64,000 nucleotides of DNA from Variovorax sp. HW608 (GCF_900090195.1 NZ_LT607803.1:4986229-5050228), one strand, 5' to 3'. Numbered from the stretch's first letter, positions 17,353-26,340 are shown. Notes: generated by a model from the sequence alone, not told the origin. Program-made: numbers and translations.

Positions 17353-17844
17353 TGCAGCGTTGAGCAACCGGCTGCCGCGCTCGGTATTGGCGCGCAGGGT
17401 CACGGTGCGGGTGTCGTCGGTCATTGCTTCGATTTTAATAGCAAGATCCGCAAGCGGGATGCGCCCTGCGGCGTTCTCGGGCCATTCGGCCAGCTTGACG
17501 CCGGGGCCCGCGAAGATGTCGCGGAAGCCCGCGTCTTCCCATTCGCGCGGATCGCTGAAGCGGTAGAAGTCGAAATGAAAGATCGCGAGTCCATCGGGTG
17601 CCTCGTGCGGTTCCACCACTGCATAGGTCGGGCTCTTGATGCGGCCCGTGATGCCGAGCGAACGCAGCAAGTGGCGCACGAAGGTGGTCTTGCCCGCGCC
17701 GAGATCGCCCTGCAGTGAGATGAACGCATCACGCAGCGCCGGCGATGACGCGAGCGCGCGAGCCAATGCTTGCGTGTCGGATTCAGTGCGCCAGACGCGC
17801 GTGACGCTGTGCGTTTCTACAATCGGCAGGTGATCGGCAGCCAT
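17350..17844 (-). CDS. tsaE: tRNA threonylcarbamoyladenosine biosynthesis ATPase TsaE
   Basis: TsaE is the ATPase that resets the TsaBD complex during t6A37 formation in tRNA. The 164-residue protein has Walker A GDLGAGKTT (46-54), SPTYAVVEPHE and the HFDFYRF block, all standard. The start at 17844 overlaps the divergent queG 5' end by 15 nt. Its last Ala codon and stop lie inside the intercistronic repeat, followed by amiC. Confidence 0.93.
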   Translation of the reverse strand: MAADHLPIVETHSVTRVWRTESDTQALARALASSPALRDAFISLQGDLGAGKTTFVRHLLRSLGITGRIKSPTYAVVEPHEAPDGLAIFHFDFYRFSDPREWEDAGFRDIFAGPGVKLAEWPENAAGRIPLADLAIKIEAMTDDTRTVTLRANTERGSRLLNAA

Positions 17845-18900
17845 CAACTCGTGAGTCGGATTCGGGCGCTGGCCCGGGAACTTGGATTCTCCCAAATCGG
17901 GGTTGCGGGTGTCGATCTGTCGAGTGCCGAGCCGGGCCTCAGGCAGTGGCTTGCAGAGGGCTTTCACGGCGAGATGCACTACATGGCCGCGCATGGCATG
18001 CGGCGCGCACGTCCGGCCGAGCTGGTGCCGGGCACGGTGTCGGTGATCACCGCGCGCATGGACTATCTGCCGCGCGGCACGCCCGACGGCTGGCAGGCCG
18101 TGGAGTTCGCGCGGCTCGAGCGGCGCGGCGAAGGCATCGTGTCGCTCTACGCGCGCGGAAGGGACTACCACAAGGTCCTGCGCTCGCGCCTCTCGAAGCT
18201 GGCGGAGCGCATCGCAGAGGAGGTCGGACCCTTCGGCCACCGCGCCTTCACCGACTCCGCACCGGTGCTCGAAGCCGAGCTCGCATCGCGCAGCGGCCAG
18301 GGCTGGCGCGGCAAGCACACGCTGGTGCTGGACCGCGAGGCCGGGTCGATGTTCTTCCTCGGCGAGATCTACGTCGACATGGCGCTGCCGCCGAGCGAGC
18401 CGGTCGGCGCGCATTGCGGCAGTTGCCGCGCCTGCATCGACGTCTGCCCGACGGGGGCCATCATCGCGCCCTACCGGCTCGACGCGCGGCGTTGCATTTC
18501 CTACCTCACCATCGAGCATGCGGGGCCGATCCCGGTGGAGTTGCGGCCGCTGATGGCGAACCGCGTCTACGGCTGCGACGACTGCCAGCTCATCTGCCCG
18601 TGGAACAAGTTCGCCAGGCAGAGCGCGCTGCCGGATTTCGATGCGCGCGAAGGGCTCACCGGCCGGCAGCTGGCCGAGCTCTTCGCCTGGAGCGAAGAAG
18701 AATTCCTGCGCCACACCGAGGGCAGTCCGATCCGCCGCATCGGCCATGAACGCTGGCTGCGCAACGTGGCGATCGCGCTCGGCAATGCGCTGCGTGCGGG
18801 CGATGAAAGCGCCCGCGCAGCGCTGGAAACGCGCCTGTCGCACCCGAGCGCGCTGGTGCGCGAGCATGTCGAATGGGCGCTCGGTCTCAGTGCCGGATGA
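17830..18900 (+). CDS. queG: Epoxyqueuosine reductase
   Basis: QueG reduces epoxyqueuosine to queuosine in tRNA using cobalamin and two 4Fe-4S clusters. Motifs include the N-terminal LGFSQIGVAGVDL, the FFLGEIY stretch, cluster cysteines CGSCRACIDVCPTGAI, and the second set CISYL/CDDCQLICPWN. A HEAT-like C-terminus follows. The start is taken as GTG 17830 (356 aa); GTG 17851 would remove the overlap with tsaE. A more upstream ATG at 17770 lies within tsaE and is unlikely. Confidence 0.93.
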   Translation: MIGSHQLVSRIRALARELGFSQIGVAGVDLSSAEPGLRQWLAEGFHGEMHYMAAHGMRRARPAELVPGTVSVITARMDYLPRGTPDGWQAVEFARLERRGEGIVSLYARGRDYHKVLRSRLSKLAERIAEEVGPFGHRAFTDSAPVLEAELASRSGQGWRGKHTLVLDREAGSMFFLGEIYVDMALPPSEPVGAHCGSCRACIDVCPTGAIIAPYRLDARRCISYLTIEHAGPIPVELRPLMANRVYGCDDCQLICPWNKFARQSALPDFDAREGLTGRQLAELFAWSEEEFLRHTEGSPIRRIGHERWLRNVAIALGNALRAGDESARAALETRLSHPSALVREHVEWALGLSAG

Positions 18901-19312
18901 TGGCGGAGATCTGCGCGGTGCCGGTTTCGAGCGAGTGCGTGGAGCTCAGCCGGATCGAGGCGTATTTCAGCGCCGGATTGTTCAGCAGCTTGCCGCTGTA
19001 GCGGCCGTTGAAGCGCACGTCGTGACAGCCGCTCACGTCGAGGTCGATCGTCGCGTTGACCGGCGATACGTAGTCGGCGCTCGTGCCGGCCATCAGGCAG
19101 GCCGCATCGGGCACGCTGCCGTGCACGGTGCCGTCCTGCTCGATCTGGAGCGTGCCGGGGTAGACCATGGGCGGCCCCAGCGCACCGCCGTCCTGCTGCG
19201 CGAAGTAGAGCAGGAAAGAGCCGTTCCATGCGCCCTGATAGCGCGTGTAGTCCTGCGCCTGCGCGGCGCCCGCGAGCGACGCTGCAGCGACGGCGGCGAG
19301 GAAGTAGCGCAT
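18887..19312 (-). CDS. Periplasmic protein of unknown function
   Basis: A 141-residue protein with a clean signal peptide (FLAAVAAASLAGAAQAQ). The mature part begins with an aromatic-rich stretch (YQGAWNGSFLLYF) and reads like a small beta-sandwich (TLQIEQDGTVHGSV, ATIDLDVSGCHDVRFNGRYSG), with two Cys that may pair. Its 3' end overlaps the queG 3' end by 14 nt. No family recognised. Confidence 0.7.
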   Translation of the reverse strand: MRYFLAAVAAASLAGAAQAQDYTRYQGAWNGSFLLYFAQQDGGALGPPMVYPGTLQIEQDGTVHGSVPDAACLMAGTSADYVSPVNATIDLDVSGCHDVRFNGRYSGKLLNNPALKYASIRLSSTHSLETGTAQISAIIRH

Positions 19313-19355
19313 CGGCGCATCGTAGCCGCTGGCGCGCTTTCCGGCAGGGCCGGCC

Positions 19356-20264
19356 TCAGCGCGAGATCAGCGACAGCGCAAAGGGCAGGCTCGCCACGCC
19401 CAGCAGCGTCGAAAGCGTGACCAGCCCCGCGACGTAGGGCCCGTTGTAGCCCATGCGCGCCGCGAGCACGTAGGCGCTCGATGCGGTCGGCACCGCGGCG
19501 AAGGTCATCAGCACTGCTGCCTGCGCCGCGTCGAGCTTGAGCGCGACCGCGAGGCTCCAGCCGATGAGCGGCAGGGCCAGATGACGGATCGCGAGCAGCG
19601 AGACCGCGAGCAGCTTGCCGCGTGCGAGCGACGCGAACTGCATGCCAGCGCCGGCCGCCATCAGCCCCAGCGCGAGCGATGACGCCCCGATGCGCGCGAG
19701 CGTGGGTTCGAGCCACGTCGGCACCGCCAGCCCCAGCAGGTTGGCGATGAGCCCGGTGACCGTCGCGATGATGAGCGGATTGCGCGCGAGCTGGCGCGCG
19801 AAGCCGGCCCCAGCATGCCGCGCCATCGGCCACACCGCGGCGATGTTGAACATCGGCACGCACACGCCGATCAGCACCGCGATCATCAAGAGCCCCTCGG
19901 GTCCGCCCACGCGGCCCGCGAGCGCGAGGCAGATGAACGAGTTGAAGCGGAAGGCGATCTGCGCGCTCGCCGCGTGCTCGCGCCGGTCGATGCGCGCGCC
20001 GATCAGCGGCAGGAAGGGCAGGGCGTAAGCGAGCGCGATGCCCGAGAGCCCGACGCCGACGCCCGCTGTCAGCAGGTTCGAGGTGGCGTTGAAGTCGAGC
20101 GGGCTGCGCACGATCGAATGGAACAGCAGCACCGGGAAGAGGAAATAGTAGACGAGGCTTTCGACCTGGTCCCACACGAGGCGGTTGAGTGCGGTGTAGC
20201 GGCACAGGAGCCAGCCGCAGGCGATGAGTGAGAAGTCCGGGAAGAGAAGCTGCGCATAGTTCAC
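19356..20264 (-). CDS. AEC-family (auxin efflux carrier-like) transporter
   Basis: A 302-residue membrane protein with about ten helices in two similar halves. Conserved features are the N-terminal LLFPDFSLIACGWLL, the mid-protein AFRFNSFICLALAG and RNPLIIATVTGLIANLLGL, and the C-terminal TFAAVPTASSAYVLAARMGYN, where Pro/Ser residues break the substrate-site helix. Bacterial AEC proteins usually export dicarboxylates such as malate or malonate. The start is GTG 20264. A Bug receptor gene is divergent, so both could handle carboxylates. Confidence 0.87.
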   Translation of the reverse strand: MNYAQLLFPDFSLIACGWLLCRYTALNRLVWDQVESLVYYFLFPVLLFHSIVRSPLDFNATSNLLTAGVGVGLSGIALAYALPFLPLIGARIDRREHAASAQIAFRFNSFICLALAGRVGGPEGLLMIAVLIGVCVPMFNIAAVWPMARHAGAGFARQLARNPLIIATVTGLIANLLGLAVPTWLEPTLARIGASSLALGLMAAGAGMQFASLARGKLLAVSLLAIRHLALPLIGWSLAVALKLDAAQAAVLMTFAAVPTASSAYVLAARMGYNGPYVAGLVTLSTLLGVASLPFALSLISR

Positions 20265-20374
20265 CCGGTCGAGGATAAACGCTGGTCTCTTGTGGGTTAT
20301 CCACGAGGTAGCGCGGCGAGCGAGCCGCTAGCATCCAGACTTTTCGTTTCTTCTTGGCTCAAGGAGGCCATTCA

Positions 20375-21352
20375 ATGAACCGTCGTCAATGGAATGCGTT
20401 CGCCGGCGCAGCCGCGCTGTTCGCGGTCGCAGGGTCCAGCTGGGCGCAGAGCAGTTACCCGAACCGGTCCATCGAACTGCAGGTGCCGTTCGCGCCGGGC
20501 GGCACCACCGACATCGTCGCGCGCGTGATTGCCGAACCGCTGACCAAGGCGCTGGGGCAGAGCGTGGTGGTGATCAACAAGGCGGGCGGCGGCGGCATCG
20601 TCGGCGCGGCCGAGACCGCGCGCGCCGCGCCGGATGGCTACAAGCTCGGCATCGCGACGGTGTCGAGCACGGCGGCGAATCCGGCGATCAACCCGAAGAC
20701 GCCGTACGACCCGATCAACGACTTCACGCCGATCATCAACATCGCGGCAACGCCGAACATCATCGCGGTGCATCCGGGCTTCCCGGCGAAGAACTACGCC
20801 GAGTTCCTCGCCGCGATCAAGAAGAACCCGGGCAAGTATTCGTACGCCTCGTCGGGCACGGGCGGCATCGGCCACCTGCTGATGGAGCTCTACAAGAGCC
20901 TCACCAACACCTACGTGACCCACATCCCGTATCGCGGCGCGGGCCCGGCGCTCAACGACGTGGTGGCGGGCCAGGTGCCGATCATGTTCGACAACATTCC
21001 TTCGGCGCTGCCCTTCATCAAGAGCGGCAGGCTGGTGCCGATCGTGGTCGCGGCGCCGCAGCGGCTCAAGGAACTGCCCGACGTGCCGACCTTCAAGGAA
21101 GTCGGCCTGGAGCCGGTGAACCGCATGGCCTACTACGGCATCCTCGGTCCGAAGGGGCTGCCCAAGGAAGTGGTCGACAAGATCAACGCCGCCGTCAAGA
21201 AGGCGGTCGAGGATCCGGCGGTGCGCAAGCGCATCGAGGACACCGGCTCGCTGATCGTCGCCAACACGCCCGAGCAGTTCGCCGCGCAGATCAAGGCCGA
21301 GTACCAGGTCTACAAGGAAGTCGTGACGAAGCAGAAGCTCCAGCTCGATTGA
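20375..21352 (+). CDS. Bug/TctC-family tripartite tricarboxylate transporter receptor
   Basis: A 325-residue periplasmic ligand-binding protein. Signal peptide AGAAALFAVAGSSWAQ; the mature part has the family hallmarks VPFAPGGTTDIVARVIAEPL, NKAGGGGIVGAAETARAAPDG, YPYR-type THIPYRGAGPALNDVVAGQVP and a late FKEVGLEP. The start follows a strong AAGGAGG site eight bases upstream. The membrane subunits TctA/TctB are not adjacent, so it is an orphan receptor, which is common in this bacterial group. Ligand unknown, probably a carboxylate. Confidence 0.93.
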   Translation: MNRRQWNAFAGAAALFAVAGSSWAQSSYPNRSIELQVPFAPGGTTDIVARVIAEPLTKALGQSVVVINKAGGGGIVGAAETARAAPDGYKLGIATVSSTAANPAINPKTPYDPINDFTPIINIAATPNIIAVHPGFPAKNYAEFLAAIKKNPGKYSYASSGTGGIGHLLMELYKSLTNTYVTHIPYRGAGPALNDVVAGQVPIMFDNIPSALPFIKSGRLVPIVVAAPQRLKELPDVPTFKEVGLEPVNRMAYYGILGPKGLPKEVVDKINAAVKKAVEDPAVRKRIEDTGSLIVANTPEQFAAQIKAEYQVYKEVVTKQKLQLD

Positions 21353-21926
21353 GCTTTCGCACCAGGCGTCTGCCGCCATCGAAACCGTGGCAGATGCCGG
21401 TGGCGACCAGGGCGGTCACCGCGAGCATCGCCGCCGTGTGAATCCCCACTGCCGCGAGCGCCAGCGCCAGCGCGCCCGACGCGGTGCTCGCCTGTCCCGG
21501 CGCGCTCCCCATGCACAGCGGGACCAGCGCCGGCACCAGCATCAAGCCCGCGCCGTGCGCGCTGGACATCATGAAGGACCAGAGCGCCAGGCCCGCATGC
21601 CCGACCGGGCCGTGCCCGTGCGCAGGCGGATCGGGGTGGCGCGACTTCCGGCCCGACAGATGCACGAGCGCCACGATCACGAGCAGCCCCGCGGCCATGG
21701 CCTGCAGCAGCGCGCGGTCCATCGACACGCCGAGCGCCACCGCCACGGCGACCAATGCGATCGATGCCGCATGCCCGCCGGCGATCGGCGTCAGCGCCCG
21801 CAGCGCCTGCGACCGGTCGCCCGAGCGCAGGCCCCAGACCGCAGCGAACATCCAGCCGGTGGCGGGGTTGAGCCCATGAAGGGCGCCGCTGCCCGCGACC
21901 ACCAGCCAGGGCCAGAGCTGTGCCAT
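21291..21926 (-). CDS. Polytopic membrane protein of unknown function
   Basis: A 211-residue protein with about six hydrophobic helices. It has an N-terminal GALHGLNPATGWMFAAVWG motif, a His-rich loop (HPDPPAHGHGPVGHAG) and a helix reading FMMSSAHGAGLMLVPAL. His-Gly motifs in helices plus a His loop resemble nickel/cobalt or TauE-type permeases, so metal transport is possible but unproven. It is the last gene of the DUF899 operon. Its 3' 62 nt overlap the convergent Bug receptor gene. Confidence 0.72.
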   Translation of the reverse strand: MAQLWPWLVVAGSGALHGLNPATGWMFAAVWGLRSGDRSQALRALTPIAGGHAASIALVAVAVALGVSMDRALLQAMAAGLLVIVALVHLSGRKSRHPDPPAHGHGPVGHAGLALWSFMMSSAHGAGLMLVPALVPLCMGSAPGQASTASGALALALAAVGIHTAAMLAVTALVATGICHGFDGGRRLVRKLNRAGASASSRLPCRPGTRP

Positions 21927-21957
21927 GACGCTTGCCCCATCGCCCGCCGTGCGCCTG

Positions 21958-22740
21958 TCAGCCGTGCGAGCTGCAGCACGACCCGGCGGCCGCCGAGCTC
22001 TTCTTCGGCGCCGGCTCGTAGCGGTCGTGGTGGCGCACCCATCCCATGCCTGCATCGCCTTCATCTCGGCCCTTGGGCGTGAGGTCCACCATGTTGTAGG
22101 CGCCCATCATCACTTCCACGCCGCGGCCGTAGGTGGAGTAGGTGTGGAACACCTCGCCTGACTCGTCCTTGTAGAAGACGCTGATGCCGGGCGCTTCCTC
22201 GTGCGGAAAGGCCTGCATCGCATAGTTGTAGTAGACCTCGCCGCGCGCCGTCTCCTCGGGCGTGAAGCTGACGCCGAAGTCGTGGTTGAAGGGGCTGCCG
22301 TTCGACGACACCCAGTTGAACTTCCAGCCCATGCGGCGCTGGAAGCGTTCGATCTCCGCCAGTGGCGCGCGCGAGATCGCGACCCATGCGATGTCGCGGT
22401 GCTCGAGATGCACCGTCATGCCGTCGGTGTGGTCCGCCATGTAGGAGCAGCCCACGCAGCCCTGCTCCCATCCCGGGCCGAGCATGAAGTGCTGCACGAT
22501 GAGCTGGCTGCGCCCTTCGAACAGGTCGGCCAGGGTGCGCGGCCCGTCGGGCGTGTCGAAGACGTAGCGCTTGTCGACGCGCACCCATGGCAGCGCGCGG
22601 CGTTCGCGGGCGATCTGGTCGTGCAGGTGCGAGAGTTCCTTCTCGCGCGCGAGCAGCGCCTTGCGCTCGGCGACCCAGCGGTCTCGCGAGACCACAGGAT
22701 GGTTCGCGGTGCCCGTTTCAACGGCGGTCGATGTGGTCAT
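21958..22740 (-). CDS. DUF899 thioredoxin-like protein
   Basis: A 260-residue soluble protein. The N-terminal VVSRDRWVAERKALLAREKE and the core FMLGPGWEQGCVGCSYMADH define the DUF899 family, related to thioredoxin/AhpC folds; the CVGC pair is the obvious redox candidate. Later segments GWKFNWVSSNG and SVFYKDESGEVFHTYSTYGR are also typical. A Cys-rich tail (GSCCSSHG) could bind metal. It lies between a beta-propeller-like gene (31-nt gap) and a membrane-protein gene (31-nt gap). Confidence 0.9.
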   Translation of the reverse strand: MTTSTAVETGTANHPVVSRDRWVAERKALLAREKELSHLHDQIARERRALPWVRVDKRYVFDTPDGPRTLADLFEGRSQLIVQHFMLGPGWEQGCVGCSYMADHTDGMTVHLEHRDIAWVAISRAPLAEIERFQRRMGWKFNWVSSNGSPFNHDFGVSFTPEETARGEVYYNYAMQAFPHEEAPGISVFYKDESGEVFHTYSTYGRGVEVMMGAYNMVDLTPKGRDEGDAGMGWVRHHDRYEPAPKKSSAAAGSCCSSHG

Positions 22741-22771
22741 GGTGTGCTCCTGGATGCAATTTGGGAGGTCA

Positions 22772-23449
22772 TCAGGCGGCGGTCTTCGGCCGCCGCACGA
22801 CGCGGACTTTTCCGCTCGTTCCGCCGCCGCAGTAGAAGAGGCCGTCGCCGTCGGACTCGAGCCCGCTCACGCCGGTGCCCTTGGGCATCTCCAGGCGTTC
22901 GAGCACCTCGCCGCTCTCGGGATCGATGCGGCGAAGCTCGCTTTGCTCGTCTTCCCAGGTGCCGTGCCAGAGCTGGCCGTCGACCCAGGTCACGCCGGTG
23001 ACGAAGCGGTTGGACTCGATGGTGCGCTTGATCTTCCCGGTCTCGGGATCGATCTGGTGGATCTTGCGGTCGCGGTACTGCCCGACCCACAGGCTGCCCT
23101 CGGCCCAGGTGAGGCCCGAGTCGAAGCCGTTGCCCGGCGCGGGAATCGATGACAGCGTCTTGCCGGTGACCGGATCGATCTTGTCGATGCGCGATTCGGC
23201 GATCTGGTAGAGGTGCTTGCCGTCGAAGGCAGTGCCTGCGTCGCACGCATGGTCGAGCGTGCGCGTGGTGTCGCCGCTCTCGGGATCGAAGGCGAGCAGC
23301 CGGGGGCCGGTGGCGGCCCAGACGCGCTCGCCGTCGTAGCTCACGCCGTGGATGTGATCGGCGCCCGCGAAGGGGCCGTACTCGCGCACCACCTCGGCGG
23401 CGTGTGCGGTCGGCGTGGCGCTGCTGTCCTTGCTCGTCTTGCTGCTCAT
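22772..23449 (-). CDS. Beta-propeller-like repeat protein
   Basis: A 225-residue cytosolic protein built from at least four repeats ending in motifs FDPESGDT, IDPVTGKT, IDPETGKI and IDPESGEV, each followed by a short strand. This is a propeller similar to glutaminyl-cyclotransferase or SMP-30/Vgb-like proteins. No signal peptide is visible. The repeats include LWVGQYRDRKIHQ and LWHGTWEDE. Second gene of the DUF899 operon. It could bind a small molecule; enzyme activity cannot be assigned. Confidence 0.75.
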   Translation of the reverse strand: MSSKTSKDSSATPTAHAAEVVREYGPFAGADHIHGVSYDGERVWAATGPRLLAFDPESGDTTRTLDHACDAGTAFDGKHLYQIAESRIDKIDPVTGKTLSSIPAPGNGFDSGLTWAEGSLWVGQYRDRKIHQIDPETGKIKRTIESNRFVTGVTWVDGQLWHGTWEDEQSELRRIDPESGEVLERLEMPKGTGVSGLESDGDGLFYCGGGTSGKVRVVRRPKTAA

Positions 23450-23494
23450 CAAGGGCTCCTGTTGGGCGCCGGAAGCGGCGCCGTTGGGAGCACT

Positions 23495-24715
23495 CTATTC
23501 AAACGGCAGCGACGCGGGGAGTAACAAGATCGTCGTGAATCCCGCCAGCGGCGGCGCCAGCCAGCGCTGCGCCCGCGCACGGCCGATCGAACGCACGCGC
23601 CCCGTGGCCTCCAGTTCGACCAGCGCCCGCTGCACGGTGCGCTGGCTCGCGCCCAGCGCCAGCGCGAGCGCGGAGGTGGACCATGCGGCGCCGTCCGACA
23701 GCAACGCCACGAGCGATGCCTGCTCGCCGTCGATCGGCGGGGCGAGCAGAACGACTTCGCGTTCATCGCGTGGCTTGAGTACGAAGCCCTGTGCGGTGGC
23801 CTCGACATCGGCCATCGGCTTGACGAGTGCACGCAGCCGGCCGATCTCGACCCGCAGGCGCGCGCGATGCGTCTCGTCGGGCTCGCGCATGCGAAACGCG
23901 GTCGCGATCAGGGCATCGCGATCGGCGTCGCCCGGCCATGCCTCGGCCAGGGACCGGGCCAGCGCGAACAACACCGGCCGGCGCGCAAGCGGCAGCCATG
24001 TGTCGCCCATGCGGACGCCATGGCGGCATGCGTCCACCACCAGCGCACCGCCGCTCACGAGCGCGGCGACTTCGCCCAGGCGCAGAGCCTGGACGCGGCC
24101 CGCGGACCGCCGCCGTGCCGCGGGGCGGTCGAGCGCGGCGCGTGCCTCCGCGACCTCGGCCATGAGCGCGGGAACGCCGCTTTGGCGCGCGGCATCCTCA
24201 GCACGGGCGAGCGCCGCATGCGCCGCTTCGATGCGCAGCGAGCGAAGCCCGAGCTCCGCCCCGGTCAGCTCGGCAATGGCGGCGGACAACGGCGGCAGGC
24301 CGTGCGCATCGAGCTGCGCCAGCGCAGTCCCGGCCTCGTCGAGCCGGCCCAGCAGCAGAAGTCGCCGCGCCGCGATCAGCCGCGCCTGCAGGGCATTCGC
24401 GCGGTCGGCGCGCGCTTCGAGCGTGGCCGATGCCGCCATGAGCGCGCGCGGCGAACCGCCGAGGTCGCGCATCGCGAGCGCCACTTCAGCTTCGGCGACC
24501 ACGCAGCGCGCGCGCGCCAGTTCCTCGTGCGCGCCGAAGCCGCGCGCCGCGCGCCGCAGCAGCTCGCGGGCGCGCGGGTGCTCGCCGAGCTGGGCCATCG
24601 CGATGCCGCGCAGCGCCAGCGCGGGCGGGTCGTCGCGCAGCGCGACCCGCTTGAGCGCGCCGAGCGCATCGCCGGTGGCGAGCGCGCGTGCGGAGGCGGC
24701 GATCAGGGAATCCAT
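23495..24715 (-). CDS. Winged-helix regulator with large Ala-rich helical-repeat N-domain
   Basis: A 406-residue protein. Residues about 1-210 are TPR/ARM-like helices (ALALRGIAMAQLGEHPRARE, ALQARLIAARRLLLLGRLDE). The middle holds a DNA-binding-like segment (FRMREPDETHRARLRVEIGR, LRALVKPM). The C-terminus has a helix-turn-helix (TSALALALGASQRTVQRALV, ELEATGRVRSIG). It heads the four-gene DUF899 operon (45-nt gap), so local control of that operon is likely. The start at 24715 is the first ATG after the non-coding stretch. Ligand or signal unknown. Confidence 0.78.
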   Translation of the reverse strand: MDSLIAASARALATGDALGALKRVALRDDPPALALRGIAMAQLGEHPRARELLRRAARGFGAHEELARARCVVAEAEVALAMRDLGGSPRALMAASATLEARADRANALQARLIAARRLLLLGRLDEAGTALAQLDAHGLPPLSAAIAELTGAELGLRSLRIEAAHAALARAEDAARQSGVPALMAEVAEARAALDRPAARRRSAGRVQALRLGEVAALVSGGALVVDACRHGVRMGDTWLPLARRPVLFALARSLAEAWPGDADRDALIATAFRMREPDETHRARLRVEIGRLRALVKPMADVEATAQGFVLKPRDEREVVLLAPPIDGEQASLVALLSDGAAWSTSALALALGASQRTVQRALVELEATGRVRSIGRARAQRWLAPPLAGFTTILLLPASLPFE

Positions 24716-24742
24716 TGCCGCGAGGCTACCAGCCCGCCTCCC

Positions 24743-25024
24743 GCAGTTGAAAATCCGGTCGATGCCGGCACGCGCGAGCTGAAGCCCGGCGAATGGATGT
24801 CCACCCCGCGCGGCTCGGTGCACGGCTTCAGGAACGGCGGGTCGCAGCCGGCGCGCGCGCTCGTGGTGCTCACGCCGGACATCGGCGCGCAGTACTTCCG
24901 CGACGTCGCGGCGGTGATCAACGCCGGCGGCCCGCCCGACAAAGCGAGGCTGGTCGAGGTGGTGTCGCGCTACGGGCTGACGCTCGCGGCGCCTTCGCGT
25001 TCCGCCGCGGCAGGGGGTGCGTAG
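24743..25024 (+). pseudogene. 3' remnant of a cupin-domain gene
   Basis: The plus frame reads the second half of a small cupin: TRELKPGEWMSTPRGSVHGF, then ARALVVLTPDIGAQYFRDVA, then VINAGGPPDKARLVEVVSRY. The GD/EWMxTPRGxxHGFRN strand pair is the second cupin motif; the first motif and N-terminus are missing. Upstream is the start of the divergent regulator gene, and the 3' end overlaps the ClC gene by 55 nt. An ATG at 24797 could give 75 residues, but without half the barrel it is unlikely to function. Confidence 0.75.
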
Positions 25025-26340
25025 CCGGTTTCGTCGCGTGCGCGCCAGACCATGTATTCGGCGAGCGTGTCGTAGAGCGGCCGGCTGATCATGCGCGAGA
25101 CCAGGCTGGCCAGCATCGCGGCGGCCATCAGGCTCAGCACCATCGAGTGGCCGTCGACCATCTCCATCACGATGATGATGGCGGTGAGCGGCGCCTGCGT
25201 CACCGCCGCGAGGAAGGCCGCCATGCCCATCGCGATGAGCGCGGGCGCGAGGTCGGCATTGGCGATCGCCGAGATCGCATCGCCGATGCCCGCGCCGATC
25301 GACAGCGAAGGCGCGAAGATGCCGCCCGGCACGCCGCTCCAGGCCGTGAGCCAGGTGGCGACGAACTTGAGGAGCGTGTAGAGCGGCGTCAGCTCGTCAT
25401 GGCCCCGGAGCATCTGCTTGACGGCTTCCGAACCCGCGCCGAAGGTGATGCCGCCCGTGGCGAGCCCGATGATGGCGACGCACAGTCCGAGCGCGGCCGC
25501 GAAGCGCACCGGATAGCGCGCCCGCCATGTATTGAAGCGTCCGCTTGCGCCGGTCAGCGAGGCGGTCATGAGCCGCGCGAACAGCCCGCCCGCGGCGCCG
25601 CTCGCCAGCGCCACCAGCAGCCCGGGCCCGAGCAAATCCCAGCCCAGCCGCGGCACGTGGATCACGCCGAAGTAGCTCACGTTGCCGAACACCGACACCG
25701 CCACCAGGCCGGCCAGGACGATCGCGGTGATGATCAGGCCGCTGGAGCGTGTCTCGAGCCGCCCCGTCAGTTCCTCGATCGCGAACACCACGCCCGCGAG
25801 CGGCGCATTGAACGCCGCCGCGATGCCGGCCGCCCCGCCGGCCACCAGCAGCGCGCGTCCGTCGATCGTGCTGCCCGGCGAAAGCCAGCGCCGCGCATGC
25901 TGCATCACGCCGGCGGCGACCTGCACCGAAGGGCCTTCGCGCCCGATCGACAACCCGGCCGCGAAGCCCGCCGCGCCGAGCCCGATCTTGGCGAGCGTGA
26001 GCCGCAGCGAGGCGAAGAAGAAGCGCTTCTCGTGCGGCAGGTCCTGATGCAGCGCCGCCTTGACCTGCGGAATGCCCGAGCCGCCCGCGCCGGGGAAGTA
26101 ACGCCGGGTCAGCCACACGATGCCCGCGGTGATGAGCGGCGTGGTCAGAAGAATGGCCCAGGGCCAGCGGCCGTAGAGGCGCTGGAAGTGTCCGAACACC
26201 CAGTCGCTGATCAGGGTGAAGCCCACCACGAGCAATCCGGCGGCGATGGCATAGCAAAGCACGATGGCCCGGTCGATCCACATGCGGCCGCCCGATAGTT
26301 CGGCGCGCAGGTGCGCAAGAAAATCAGGCTCGCGATTCAT
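24970..26340 (-). CDS. ClC-family chloride channel/antiporter
   Basis: A 456-residue membrane protein. The ion-path motifs are intact: GSGIPQ (about 86-91), the gating glutamate in GREGPSVQ (about 133-140), and GGIFAPSL near 315. AAFNAPLAGVVFAIEE is also classic. There are no C-terminal CBS domains. It probably exchanges chloride for protons and helps acid resistance or charge balance. The last 55 nt overlap the cupin remnant, suggesting the 3' end was reshaped by the same rearrangement. Confidence 0.93.
   Translation of the reverse strand: MNREPDFLAHLRAELSGGRMWIDRAIVLCYAIAAGLLVVGFTLISDWVFGHFQRLYGRWPWAILLTTPLITAGIVWLTRRYFPGAGGSGIPQVKAALHQDLPHEKRFFFASLRLTLAKIGLGAAGFAAGLSIGREGPSVQVAAGVMQHARRWLSPGSTIDGRALLVAGGAAGIAAAFNAPLAGVVFAIEELTGRLETRSSGLIITAIVLAGLVAVSVFGNVSYFGVIHVPRLGWDLLGPGLLVALASGAAGGLFARLMTASLTGASGRFNTWRARYPVRFAAALGLCVAIIGLATGGITFGAGSEAVKQMLRGHDELTPLYTLLKFVATWLTAWSGVPGGIFAPSLSIGAGIGDAISAIANADLAPALIAMGMAAFLAAVTQAPLTAIIIVMEMVDGHSMVLSLMAAAMLASLVSRMISRPLYDTLAEYMVWRARDETGYAPPAAAEREGAASVSP

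Noticed and set aside
24793..26298. Plus-strand 501-codon frame inside the ClC gene
   Set aside because: Arg/His/Gly-rich shadow of clc; no domain features.
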